A stretch of 64,000 nt of DNA from Bidens hawaiensis. Its lineage: Eukaryota; Streptophyta; Magnoliopsida; Asterales; Asteraceae. The stretch's first letter is position 1; each line of letters opens with the position of its first letter. The notes beneath the pieces are model-generated. The model was not told where the DNA came from, did no database searches, and was given only the letters and a program-made list of their open reading frames with translations. This document shows, in pieces, positions 22,532 through 37,800 of this stretch. Where the stretch lies: NCBI GenBank assembly GCA_021521415.1, contig JAIQDT010014643.1, positions 62,001-126,000 of the forward strand. Direction: 5' to 3'. Position numbers and translations under genes: made by a program.

Positions 22532-23869
22532 AGAAAATGTAATCCTAACAAATACAAAACCAAGTTATATAAAGTGTAACGAATATGAAAGAAGATCTTA
22601 ATTATATGCATACAATATCTGATTGAACATCTGGTATTGATAGTGTACAATATAAAACAATCATATAATTTCACGTAACATATAAAAAGTAGACATCATC
22701 TTTTATCTCCATTCGAACCATTATTTGGAAATTGGAATGCTTCCAATTGGTAGTTTGCATAATTAAAGGAGTTGATAACTTCGAATTTTATATACAACAT
22801 GAGTATATTTTTCAAATATTATTGGTACCTCAATGTCAAATTTCCGGAGCCATCTACTTTGTGCTATTTCTTGATTTTGATTTGACTTTTCTTTTGACTA
22901 TGCAACTTGTAATCTTGTATATCTAGATGGTGTATATGACTATATCTAAACGGGCATTCAATTTTGCTGTCATGGTTTACCTTTTTACAACAATTAACTA
23001 GTAACAGACGTTGGCTTAGCGGTATCGGTATGCTTGATAGTCTTTGTTTTTTTAAATAGTTTCAAGCCTCGTGAATATAAGAAAACTGTAATTTAACAGT
23101 ATAGTTCGAGAATGTGTGAGTGAGTTGTCATTTTCTAAAAGAAAAGAAGAAAAGGTAGTAAGTACATAAAAGTGATAATATTTTTTAAATAAGTAAATTT
23201 AAAGCTCTTGTTTTTTAGGTTATAGGCCAGCCTTGTATAAATCATAACAATATTGTTTTTAGTTATAGAATAACCCTAAAAAAGGTCATCTTGATACTTT
23301 TGTGACTTTATGGGTTGTGTTTTCTTTGTGACTTTGTTTTAATATGTAGTTATTGTCATAGTGTGAATTCACGAATAAGTTTAGGGTAGAATGTTGTGTT
23401 CTACGCAGTTTCTTGTGTGCCGGTTTTTGTATCATTTGCACCGAACATTCAAAAGGTATACCGAGTTGTGGAGGCCACTACAAAGACGTATCAAGTATGA
23501 AACGTATACGTTAAACACGATAAAAAAAAGTTTATTTTGTTTTGTTGTATTCATTTCCAATAGTTTAAATGGGTTGGAATATTGTCTTTTTCAGATGGCA
23601 TCTTATCACAATTTGGATGGTGTACGACACATGATTTAGATTGAAATATAAACTATCTTATCTTAATATTGAATTTATGCACTCTAGAAATTTTAGTTAG
23701 CACATAAATTGTGCATTATCACCTCTAAAAACAAAGGTTTAGACACTTTCTTTGTTTGTTATTATATGGTTTAATAATATTTATAGTTGTTATCATATGA
23801 TTTAAAAATATTTTAAAAAAATTAACTTGATTAACGTCTAATGTATATCAAGATTCCTAAAGAATATAA
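22532..23869. other. AT-rich spacer with no supported gene
   Basis: No recognisable coding sequence or repeat family. The open frame at 23391-23639 has no domain and no plausible splice partners. Confidence 0.4.
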
Positions 23870-24497
23870 AATTTAAGGAAAATTCTCGAAGTAACTCATC
23901 TTTGGAGAAAGAGTTCACTTTTAACCCCTCTTTTGTTTAATTTCAAGAATAACCCATTCTACTCCATCATGACCGCTTAAATTGTACCATAGTTTCATCG
24001 CCATGACGACTTTAAAACAAAAGGTTTATTTTTGATTTAGAATATTTTATTAATATAACTAATTTTACTGATATTTAGTTTTTCATTGATAACTTTTAAA
24101 ACACAAAGTTTTACAAAATTTTGAATATACCGTTAAGACGTGTTTATTTAATCTACGTGCTGGTATAAAATCTTTTCAAAATCAGTAAAATTAGTTATAT
24201 TAATAAAATATTCTAAATCAAAAAAAAGGAAGTTACCATTGTGGACCATATTTCCGGTAAAACATATCATGGGCATGATTCCATCGTCACGCATGATTTT
24301 CTTTTAAACTCATCGTCACAATCCTTTTTGGCATAAAATTCATCGTCACGTGTAATTTGATGCCACACGTGCAGCACGCTGAATTTCATCAGCACGCTGA
24401 GATTGGAACGAGTCATTCTTGGAAGTTAACAAACGATGGGGATATTAATAGAATCTCACACCTAAAATGAGTATGTTTGGAAATTTCCCTAAAATTT
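23870..24497. mobile_element. MITE-like element with an internal 42 bp perfect inverted repeat
   Basis: Outer ends are imperfect inverted repeats (GGAAAATTCTCGAAGTAACTC on the left; complement of GGGAAATTTCCAAACATACTC on the right). Inside, 24031-24072 and 24181-24222 are exact reverse complements over 42 bp, separated by 108 bp. No coding capacity. Superfamily not assigned because no clear target duplication was found. Confidence 0.6.
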
Positions 24498-26474
24498 GTG
24501 TAAGAAATGCTCTAAAGGTTAAATACAAATATTTACGAACATGATTATTGTTTACTTTTTTGTTGATCAAGTTTCATGTTCACATTAATGAGAAAAGATA
24601 TAAACATGTGAAAAAGGTCAACTTGATGTGTATTTATAGTTCCCGTAAAGCGTTGCTGAATTCCCGTATCCACCAAGTGAAATGATGGTTAACTCTTGAA
24701 AACTCAGTGCCCCAATTATGCCTCACATAAGTATCCTTAATTAATATTTGAATGAATAAACAATGTTGAAGGGGTTAGATCTCAATTATCCATGTTTACA
24801 CCACATAAAGTCATATAAACATAACACCATGTTAAGGGAACTCGTGTCCTAGTCTGACAACATCTTAAAAAAAGGATCCATGTCACGGTCATGATAACAT
24901 GACAAGTAAGGGACTCTACAATAACACTCTAGTAAAAGGACCCATGTCCCAGTCACGGTTGGAAAGTCCAAGTCACAAAGCGCACACCCACACTTAAAAT
25001 GTAATCTAAGGTAAAATCTTAAGGCACAAGAAGATAAACCAATAGAAAGCGAGAACAAGGGTACATGTCTGGATCAGTCATTGGTCATAGCAGGCCACAA
25101 TATGATATAGGCTGCTCCTAGGGAGTGACCAAAAGACAAGACTTATCGAAACTAGATGAGGTAGGCGGCGAGACTGTTAAATTATGTGTATGTTTCAGTT
25201 AAATAACAAACATGTGGTTTTCTTTGTCCAGACTAATGATTAACTTGTTTTGTGTTTCATGTGAAATTGAGAATGATGGGTTTGGGCTGGCTAGTTTGTA
25301 TGGGCTAAAGACTTGAAGCAGAGGCGCGGAGCTAATATGGCTTATGTATGCGGCTGGGCTCGAACGCATGTGATTGAGTCTCTTTCGTATATATGGGAGA
25401 ATTACACACGTTCAAGTGAGATCATTCTATATCATCAAAATGTGACTCGTCTCTGGCCTTGTCTGTCGGAGCCCCCATCTTTGTTTTCATCTGTTTTAGG
25501 GTGTCGTCACTATGATGATTCTCTAGTTTTGTAGTTCACAATGTATTCGGTTGTTTGTAAATCTATGTGTTAGTGATCAAATTTTGTTATCTGTTTTCTT
25601 CACTCATCTAAACATTCATGGTTTGGGATTAATAATAAAAGTAATTGTGATGAACATACAAACTAAGTTAACTATACGAACAAAACATTAATAATACATG
25701 CAAGCCCATTACATCATAAAGGACCAATCTCCCTACACGAGGAGATCCATACAGAGATAGACGACTACATGCCTTCCCAATACAATTCAAACGATTACGA
25801 GATGAGAGCTTGCACAATTGTGCATTATAAATAGAACTAAACAACTTATGTAGCATTCATCACACCCTTAACTCTGCTCCTTTAGTATTCTTACTCTCAT
25901 CTACACATACTGGTTATCACATTCCAAGTTGGTCATAAGAACTCTCTTGTAACTGTGACGAGACTAACGATGTTCAATTTTAAACAATTCTTTCCGTTAA
26001 GGCACGGGATCGGCACGTTCCCATCCTACTCCTTGGCGTAAGTCTCTAGGCGAGAACTTTTTTATGTTTCTTTGAAAGTAGTCAGTTGAAAGACCAGGCT
26101 AAATTGATTTTCATATGTATAGTTTGTAAAAACTTAAAGTACGTTTTTCAAATTGAACCTAAACAACAAACAACTAGCCTAGTATAACCTATACAACACC
26201 AGTAGTAAGTAATAACAAAAACTTTTGTACGTTGTTGAAATGTATGGGTGCAGGGTGCTCTACCAATTCAGCGTTAAACTTATGATTTTAACTTATTTAT
26301 CTACTAATACAAGATTACAAGTTATTGTTTGTTTTTAAGATTTCTGGTTTGGGCTTGCTGAGTGTGTGGACTGGACTTGACCTTACTGAATGCTTTGAAT
26401 GGAATGGACCGGAGCTTGGATGCTGAGTTAGACATTTGGGCCCTCCTGTTATCCATAGATTCCATACTCCCGAG
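24498..26474. other. Spacer with no supported gene
   Basis: Mixed-composition DNA; no exon chain, transposon end or RNA gene could be supported. Short frames at 24849-25058 (minus) and 25313-25534 (plus) show no domain. Confidence 0.4.
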
Positions 26475-26770
26475 TAGAGGTGTTAAAAAAAACCAGTCCA
26501 AACCGAACCGAACCGGTTTAGGTTTAAAATCGGTTTCACCCAAACCGACCCAAACCACCAGTTTCAGGACCGGTTCCCCTTAAGATCTACCAAACCGCTT
26601 TTAGTTAAACCGGTTTATAAACCGGACCGAACCGACGTGACCAGACCGCCCTATCTTGCTTCCAAACCGAACCGGTTTGAGTCAAACCGGTTTTGACAAG
26701 CCATTGACCAAACCGATTCGGTGTATAAACCGGTTCGGTTTGGGTTTAAAACCGGTTTTGTACACCTCTA
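26475..26770. mobile_element. Non-autonomous hAT-like element made of CGGTTTGG-type repeats
   Basis: 296 bp with terminal inverted repeats TAGAGGTGT and ACACCTCTA. Flanks are CTCCCGAG (26467-26474) and TTCCCGAG (26771-26778), an 8 bp target duplication with one difference, the hAT signature length. The interior is dense in AACCGGTTT, CCGAACCG and CCAAACCG, a self-complementary low-complexity composition typical of some plant hAT MITEs. Confidence 0.8.
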
Positions 26771-27793
26771 TTCCCGAGGGCTGAGATAACTCGTTTTAAC
26801 CCGTTTTCTCTCTGAAGAACGCACAGGTCGTGAGAACGTGGCAAACCCAATTTGTTATCTGGAATCTCGATTGTACAAGAGTGAATGTGTGTGAATGTTT
26901 GAGTTTGACACTTCACATTTTCTCTCAATTCATTGATTATCTTCAGTTGTTGTAATCTAGATTTTGATTCAAGGTGTTGAATTGTCCAATCCAGTAGATT
27001 GTAGTGTTGGAGTTATTCAGATCATCTTGTTAATCATCTGATTGTTTATTGAAATACTTTCGTTCTTCAGCTAATTTGTATGCATGCTCATGCTTAATGA
27101 GATTTGAGTTCACTTTGGAATAATATGAACACAATCACTAGGATTATGAACTTATACATGTTAGTACCAGCAGTGTCATTAATTTCTTCATACTCAGCTC
27201 CAAGTTCTCCTTTATATATAACACACTTGGTTTTAATAACACAAACAGGTATCAGACTGGTTTCAAACAATCCAGTGCGCCTCTCTGCCTCACATATCAT
27301 ACTCGAGTATTCACTCTCATAACTAAATAAGCATCTCAAAACATTTCAGGCTTCAAAAGTTCTACCATCCCTACCCCCCAACTATGTTTCTTTTCTGGTT
27401 GCTCTTTAGAAACCTTCTTGATTATAGACCACCAAAGTTTTCAATTTGCATTTAATAACTAAGTCAGATTAATTAAATTTGTTATCCCATACTAACTCAA
27501 GTTCAATCCACAATCAATTTTCCGTAGAAAAACAGCGGCGCCTATTGGATAACATGAAGCATCAGCAGAGTTACTGAATTTACCATATCATATAAAATAG
27601 CATACCAACAAACTACATGGTAAATCTATCCACCACAAAACATAACAATTTCAGATTAAAAGAATAACCAAACCGACCTACCAAAAGCATACTTTCAATC
27701 CAAACGAACAAACAATGTATATTAAAGCAAATTACCCTTTCAAATAACAACTTCCAAAACCAGTACCACAAACTGCCAAGCTCCACCGTTACC
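26771..27793. other. Spacer downstream of ARF1
   Basis: No gene seen. The part nearest 27793 should include the ARF1 3' untranslated region, which runs leftward; no polyadenylation site can be fixed from sequence alone. Confidence 0.4.
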
Positions 27794-29937
<2,144 letters not shown>

Positions 29938-30061
29938 CTGAGAGAGAGAGAGAGAGAGGTTCTTCGAGAAGGATCGATGGATCTAATCGAAGAGAAAGTA
30001 GAGAGAGAATGAGGTATGAATGAATAAAGAGGGCGACAAAACCGATGGGGAGTATGTGGAG

Positions 30062-30070
30062 ATTATATAG
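30062..30070 (-). promoter_or_regulatory. Putative TATA box of ARF1
   Basis: On the minus strand CTATATAAT follows GGGTGGG. Transcription would then start near 30030-30040, ahead of a (CT)n-rich leader (29939-29960). This fits the leader exon and its intron donor at 29937. Confidence 0.6.
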
Positions 30071-30115
30071 CCCACCCCCCGGGTATTGCTACCAACCATC
30101 AAACATCTTCACAAC

Positions 30116-30141
30116 TCCTCTCCTCTCCTCTCCTCTCCTCT
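30116..30141. repeat. (CTCTC)n microsatellite upstream of ARF1
   Basis: Five pentamer units of CTCCT/CTCTC type just upstream of the putative ARF1 TATA box. Confidence 0.85.
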
Positions 30142-30789
30142 CTGTCTTTTATTAATTCTTTTTAGATTATTCAACCAGCTGATAAAACCCCCGTCGGTTA
30201 GGTTCATAACGATACACGATAATAAAATTAAAAAAAAAGAAAAAGTAAACTCAACAAACAAACAATTTTTATACTGATATAGAAAAGAAGCAAACAAATT
30301 AATAAATTCTTTAAACGCCCAAAAACAGCAAATTAATATATTAAAATAAAAAAAATAAAACTTGCATGTTGTGGCGGTAAACAGATGCGAATTCGGTTGG
30401 TAGCGACGGTACCAGCACTAAATCGTAAACGTAAACTAGCAAGCCCCAAAAAAGATAAGTTAGATTTTTTAAAAAATAATTAAAATAATCGACAATCATA
30501 AACATAAATTAGTAAGTCAAAAAATAATTTTATATATATATATATATAATTTAAAATGACTACACCACATCCCGTCATGTGGGCCAATCAAAGTGCTGTG
30601 GCACGAAACATGCCTTTTAAATTAAAGGAGGGAGTGAACAACTAGAGATAGGAGACAATGACCACTTGTAGACGGTATGACTCTTGAATAAGGGACGAGG
30701 ATGGGTTGGTGTTAAGAGTTTGCACCCATGTTTTGCCAGTTTTGGTGATACACATGTTATTATTTTGATCATTGCATTTTTAAAATGCA

Positions 30790-31310
30790 AATTCGAAATA
30801 AACAGTCCCACATTTTATATATTGATTGATAATAAACCTAATTTCAAAATTCACTATTACTGGTCCAACCTTTCAACTATTTTTGTCTCAATGGACCTAC
30901 ATTAAAAAAAACACTTACGTCGTTAAGTTTTTTTTCCGAGTTTCAAACCGATGTTTTAGGGCTTTTGATGAGAACAAGGATACGAGTCGACTGACGTAAA
31001 ACTTATCTTGAAATGATGATCCAAAAGACGAAACAGTGTTTCGATTTAGGTATTTGAATTTCCAATTAACAAAAATCAAGTCATTTGAATCACCATTTCG
31101 AGATAAGTTTTACATCAGTCGACTCATATATTCTTCCAATCAAAAACCGTAAAACATCAGTTTGAAACTTGAAAAATCTTAACAACGTTAAATGCTTTTT
31201 GACAGAGGTCCATTGAGACAAAATAGTTGAAAGGTCAAACCGCTGGTAGTGAATTTTAAAGTTGAAATTATTATCAGCCAATATACAAACAGTGGGATTA
31301 TTTATTTCCA
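30790..31310. mobile_element. Palindromic MITE, copy 2
   Basis: Inverted halves: CAGTCCCAC, TTCAAAATTCACTA, TGGTCCAACCTTTCAACTAT, TTGTCTCAATGGACCT on the left; the complements (AGGTCCATTGAGACAAAATA, GTTGAAAGGTC, TAGTGAATTTTAAAG, GTGGGATT) on the right. The centre ATTAACAAAAAT matches the centre of copy 1 (18561-19098), and both carry CTTAACG-CGTTAAG blocks, so they are diverged members of one family. Confidence 0.65.
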
Positions 31311-31839
31311 ATTACAAATTTGGTACAATGTCATAGGATAACATTGATAATTTTATGATTTACCCATTTCAATTTGTGTCACTGATTTTCTAACACAATT
31401 AATATCAATATTGAAAATGAAAAGCTTAAGGACAAGAAATATTGGTGGTTCTTAATTCTTTGTTTCATTTTTATTGGCCAGCTTTCATCATACACAACAC
31501 AACCTCTAGGCACCAAATTTGAATTTATCGAGAATTAGAATTAAGTAAAAAAAAAATAAAGAATATTCGTTTCCTTAATGTGCTAGTTTACTTTGGAAGA
31601 AAGATAAACACAAGACGAATTCCTGTCAACATTTTACAAACTAATTAAACCAATAATAATATACATAGATATTAATATTATTTACAAACTCTATACAGGT
31701 TTGTGTTTTGTCTCTCAAGAAGCCCTTTACAACCTGAATAAAAAGTGGCATTTAGCCAACTGAATATACGAATATAATAAGCTTTATTATAAAGTTAGAT
31801 AAACCAATACAATAAATCAAACCTGTATATGATCAATGA

Positions 31840-34800
31840 TCATCTCCAGTATTGTGCCCAACGGTGAATGGTCTCAACCATCTGCGGGAACAAAGCGCTC
31901 ACGCTCTCGTTAATAAGATCCTGGAAGAAGTGTATACACTCTTCATCATCTAAATCCAACCGAAACTTCTCTTGAAGCTACAAAAGTCAACAAAGATTCA
32001 ACAAAGATAAAGTTTAGTAAATGGTTAACGTAAAAACAACCCATTTAATAAATGGCTTTGACTTGTTAACATGTTTTAAGTTATATATAGCACACCTTCA
32101 AAATGCCTTTTTCAGGATCGGAAGCTATATCTGGAATGTTAGCGCCAGCCATCAAATGAAAGAGGTTTAATATTAGGTTACTTGACTTGCGAAGGATGTT
32201 ATACGCCTCACAACAATAGGATTTGAACCTCGTGTAATATTGGCTGCATGCGTGATGTGGAAATGCAAATTGTTATTCACATTTTAATGCGAGCATTATT
32301 ATTACTATTATTATTATTATTATTGTTATTATTATTATTATTACAATATTATTATTATACCTTTCTGCTCCACCCATAGCCTCCACCATTTCTTTGCAAA
32401 GCTTCATAGGTGGTGGAAAAGGCTTCGGATCACGACCCAAAATAAAACCAAAATCAACATGAAAAAGACGGCCATCGTCCCTAAGTAGAAGATTGTCAAG
32501 GTGCCTACAAATATATAATAATAAGAGAAGTGCTGTGTGGCAAAGGTAATAAATTATATACAAGCAAGTCACCTGTCTCCAATGCCGAGTATGTATGTGA
32601 TCACCGAGTAGCCCGCACAGCTTTTAATGAACGTTTCAAGACACATGGCTGTAATCCCAAATGGGCCCTCTTCATCAGGATGAAATTTTTGCAAGTAGCT
32701 TGTGATACTTCTATGCTCTGAAAGAATCTGTACACAAATACATTAATATAACTCTACAATTTACAACACCTGTCACAGGTAAAGACCAAAATGGTAATTA
32801 TACACACCTGAGCTAAAGTCTTGGATGGTATGAATTCCATCATGCCCTCATCATGTCCGGTTGCTAACACACGGTATGGTGTTAAATGTAGATCAAGATT
32901 TTCCAGTTTAAGCAAACGGTCCATAAGTGATACCATTTGGACAACCTACAAAGATGATCATACATATTTGGGCCCACAAAACCGAAAAGAGAAGAGATCA
33001 ACTTATAATATATACCAACTGATCTTGTCGAAGATCATCTCCTTTCTTGAAAATAATCTTTAAACATCCACCGTCGGATGTTCTAAACGCGAGGCGTAAA
33101 GGATGCAGTGCACTTTTAAAGATTGATGAATCTGATGGAATAATACCCGTGATAAGAACCGTAGGCGCCAAAGGCGATCGTATAGGCTACAAAACAAGGT
33201 CAAGAATTCAGTGACACGTGTCACGCATGATACGCTAAATGTTTAGAAACTTCTAGAATATATAATATTACCTCCTCAAAGTAAGTAAGTTCACTAAGAA
33301 GCCCAGAAAGCAGACGTCTAAGCTTTTCAATCTTTTTTTGAGTTCCGCCTCTTACGTTTCTCACATCTCTCATTATAGAACAAAGCTGAGCTGTCAGTTC
33401 CGTCTGGCGGACCAGACTCTGCCATAATTTATAAACATCACCACCATCAACAGCTCCCATTCCCAACTGTGAAGTCAAAAGCAAAAACAATCATAATTTG
33501 CTCATTTTATATTGATTTTTTTAAATCATATTTTCTTACCTTCATCATATTTTCTTCCAGCATTTCATAGGTGGAATAGAAACGTTTTGCATAAGCGGGA
33601 TCACGAAGTTCAACAGCAACATACCATCTAAGGAAGCTAGCAAACTCGATGTTGGATAATGCTGCAAAGAATCAAAAGAAAAATATCAGATTTCAGAAAC
33701 AAGTAAGAGATTAAGTTAAAATTTATATTTATAAATGTGACAGGTGGCTTACAACGTTGCACGAGAAATTGAGAAAGACGGGATTTATCAGAGCGCTCAA
33801 ACCGCAAAGCTTGAACCAGCTGAAGTAAATAACATTGAAGTTCTTCATCGTCAGCTCGTTCAAGCACACGGACAGCATGTGCACGAACCTGTTGATATAA
33901 GTAAAATTTAGATCACAACTGGTGTAAATTGAACTTTGTAACAACTAACAGCATACCTCTTCACTCTCAAAAACAGGATATAAAAGCTCTAATGCATCGC
34001 ATACATCAATCATTTCCCACCTACCCATCAGTTCAATTGCCTGCTTTGCTTCCTGAAATACATAATGATATATGTATAGATCAGTACATCTCTATTGTGT
34101 GTGTGTTGCGTGGGGTTGTTTTATCATTTTTGTACCTGAACATCACTCCACTCAACACAACGCAGAAACTTCGTTAAAGCCCGTTTCTCGGACATTAACG
34201 AGAACCGAAATTTCCACAATAACTGTCTTTCATCTCCGCTTAAGGTTCGTGTCGGTGGGTACTTTAATATTCTTTGTATTGACCTGATAACCAATATACA
34301 AAGGTATTTAACTATTTATACATACATCTATGAAACTGAATAACAAGATTTTGTACACAACTTACTTTCTTTCAGTAGAGCTGGGCTTAAGATCTCTATC
34401 AATAATACCACGATTCAAACTCCTTGCAAGCTTCAATTGCTTGTGCTCGGAAGGGTTAATTTTCCCCACTTCCGGATCCCACACAGTAACCAGTTCATTA
34501 GTTGAAGTTATAGAAGCCGGTATTAATAAATTTGGCCCCGATTCCTATTATATCAAAACACAAAAGTCAGAACCAACCAACCAATTTGTGTATCAGATTA
34601 TTAAAAAATAATAATAAAATAGTAATAATAACAAAAATAATAATAATATCAATAATTATATAGCACCTGCAGAACAACTCGATGTTCAAAACTGCAGAAA
34701 TCAATAAGCAGATACAAATGACTTCCGTTTTTACTGCTTTCACGATCCTTGATTTTTTCCATAGCTTTAAAAGCGAGTCGGTCCAACCAATCAACTCGTT

Positions 34801-37800
34801 GGATTAGCCCTCGTTCATACTTATTCACAAGCTTCTCCAAACGCTCCAATTCCCCGCGTTCCTCTTTAGGAACCTACACACATTAATATTCAATAACGTG
34901 TAATAAGTAACATTCGATACTATAGATTTAGAAATATAATGTGTGTACAAAATAACCTTTCCAGGAGTAGTAGAGTGAATTGATCCATCCGCTTCTTTCC
35001 CTTGCCAAAGCCTAAGTTTGTGCTTCCCTGTTTGGAGTTGTTTCTTCACATTAAAAAGATGGATAGTGGCCCCACCAACTAAACCTTCATCTTTCCCACA
35101 TGAAACATCCCAAACCTACAGTAAACAACAACTAATTTCAGAATATCTTGGTTTTACCAAATGAAAAATCTTGATTAATAATAACTTACTGTCACTGCAA
35201 GTTGAGTGTTGGCGGTTAAGTCTCGGTATTTGGTACTCAATGTAATTAGTTCACTCCAGCAAAATGGCGGACCAGAAGATTCTAGCCTGAACATAGTTTA
35301 TTACTAACTTATTATTATAAACTTTACTAAAATGATAGAAGGAAGGAGGAGAAGAGGTAGACCCAAATTGACTTGGGAGGAGCGGATTAGGCAGGATTTG
35401 CTAGAGTTACACCTCTCTGAGGACATGGTCCATGATAGGTGTTCATGGAGACGTAGAATTAAGGTTAAGGACTTTAGAGAAGGTCTTTTTTGTATCTTAG
35501 TTTTAGCATATGGGCTTAGACTCTTCTACTTTTTAGGCAGATTTGGCTTATATTTGTTCTTGCGTTGGTATGTCTATTGGGATTCTATGATTTCATATGT
35601 GTTGGTATTTGATTGTGCCACTTTATCACATAAGTTTTGTTATCGGTACTTGCGTGTTTATATGTTGCATGCTTTGGAGCCGAGGGTCTTTGATACGAAC
35701 CCGTTCGAATTCAAGGGAGCTGAAGGGTCCAGGGAAGATGAAGAGCTAAAGGAAGCCGAAGGGTCTAAGTAACCGCTTCAATTATTACTACCATTCGGGT
35801 TATATATATGTTCTTGTCGTAGTTTATAAGATATCCATGTTTTATATATAAAAAAGACAGAATTACAAATTTTGTCCTTTAAAATAAGACGAATTACGGT
35901 TCGTGTCCTTTTCTAAGTTTCCTTGCAGGCGGTGTACTTTAAACTTTTTTTTCCTACAAGTTTTGTCCTTTACGCTAACTGGGTTAGAAAAAGTCAGTTA
36001 AATGCCCTCACGTGAGACGCATGTGAGGGCATTTTTGTCTTTTCGTCTACCCTGCAAATTTATAACTCCTTCCCCTCATTTCTCTCTTCTTTCTCTCTCT
36101 ACGCCACCACCATCACCACACCACCACCATCACCACACCATCACCATACCACAACCACTCCGACCACCATACCATGACCCACTCCGGCCACCATACCCTG
36201 ACCCATTTCTAAACCTTAACAACAGAAACAAAACTAAATCAAATACCCCCTACCTATATGCTAATTCTTGAAATTAACTTAGGGCTTTGATAATTTAGAT
36301 GGTTATGAAGAATACCCAGAAACAATCTGAGACAACGTGCTGGTGGGTGGCTGGAGGGGGTTATGATGCGGCGATTAGGGTTACGGATTTGGGTGGGTTA
36401 CGGCCGGTTACGCTAGGGTTCAGTTGTTGCTTGCTTAAAATTGGGGAAATCGGAGGTGATGGTTCAGGTGACCATCAGGTGGTGGCGGTGGTGATGGTCG
36501 GAGCTGGAGCGGTGGTGGCGGAGCTGTGGTGGTGGCGAATAAGCAGTGACGGAGATGGAGCGGTGGTGGCGGAGCTGTGGTGGTGGCCGGAGTGGTTGGT
36601 GGCGGCGGTGAAGATGGATCTGGAAGATGGATCTGGGTTTGTGTCTTCTCCGGCGAGTTTGACCGGAATCTGGGTTTATGGTTGCAGGTTGGCCGGGATA
36701 AACGGTGGTCGGATCTAATGGTGGTCACAGAGATGGTGACACTTGTTGGTGGGGATAAGCGGTGGTGATGTTGGGTGTTGCAGCCTTGCAGGTGGTGGCG
36801 GTGGTGATGGTGGCCGGGAGAGTGGTGGAAGAATGAAAGAGTTTGGAGGTGGAATGGAGATGAAGATGGAGATGAGTTGGAGAGAGAGAGAGAGAGAGTT
36901 TATTTTAAAATATGAAGAAAGGAGGAAGAAGAAGTTGCAGGGTAGACGAAAAGACAAAAATGCCCTCACATGCGTCTCACGTGAGGGCATTTAACTGACC
37001 CAGTTAGCGTAAAGGACAAAACTTGTAGGAAAAAAAAGTTTAAAGTACACCGCCTGCAAGGAAACTTAGAAAAGGACACGAACCGTAATTCGTCTTATTT
37101 TAAAGGACAAAATTTGTAATTCTGTCTATAAAAAATGTTGGGGTTTGTTATCCTTGTATTTGGAGAATTGCCATCTCGAATCGGCTAACCGGAGACTAAC
37201 CCATCTCGAATCGGGTCAACTATCCTTTTATTTATTGTTTAAGTTTAGGGGTTCTATCATTTGGTTCCATTGCCGGGAAATTCGAATGGTGCTTACAACC
37301 AGGAATTCGGCTATCGCTACCCAATTATCAGCCATTGCATCATGATTAGACTCCATCCTAGCAAATCTGAAGGATGATATTGCAGCAATCAAGACTCAGA
37401 TGATCGGTGATGGCAGTTACCATGAGGATCGGAAGAACACAGTGGCGGAGGACAGTTTAATGGCCGACAAAAAAGGTGAAATGGTCGGCTCTGATAACTA
37501 GAAGGGTGATGATCAGATTCTGGAAATTAGATCCCATAAACTTGATTCACCTGCCAAACCTCAGTCGTCACAATATACACTCTCAAAATCCATTCACGCA
37601 AATCTAATTCTAGAGACGCGCGATTCCTAACATGTGAACTGTTGGAATTAGGGGGAGAGGAAGGAAATACCGAACCACTTGTGATTGAAGGGAACACACA
37701 TGATAAGAAGGAAATGGTTGAAATTAAGCATGCCATCAAACGGTCATTTAGATGGGGTCCAAATCAGTTAGAAAACAAAAGGTGCGGTCCAGATGCAAAA

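Noticed and set aside
36299..36718. 139-codon open frame inside the MULE
   Set aside because: Gly/Val/Trp-rich translation of GGTGGT repeats; no domain, and the opposite strand is equally open, so it is compositional.
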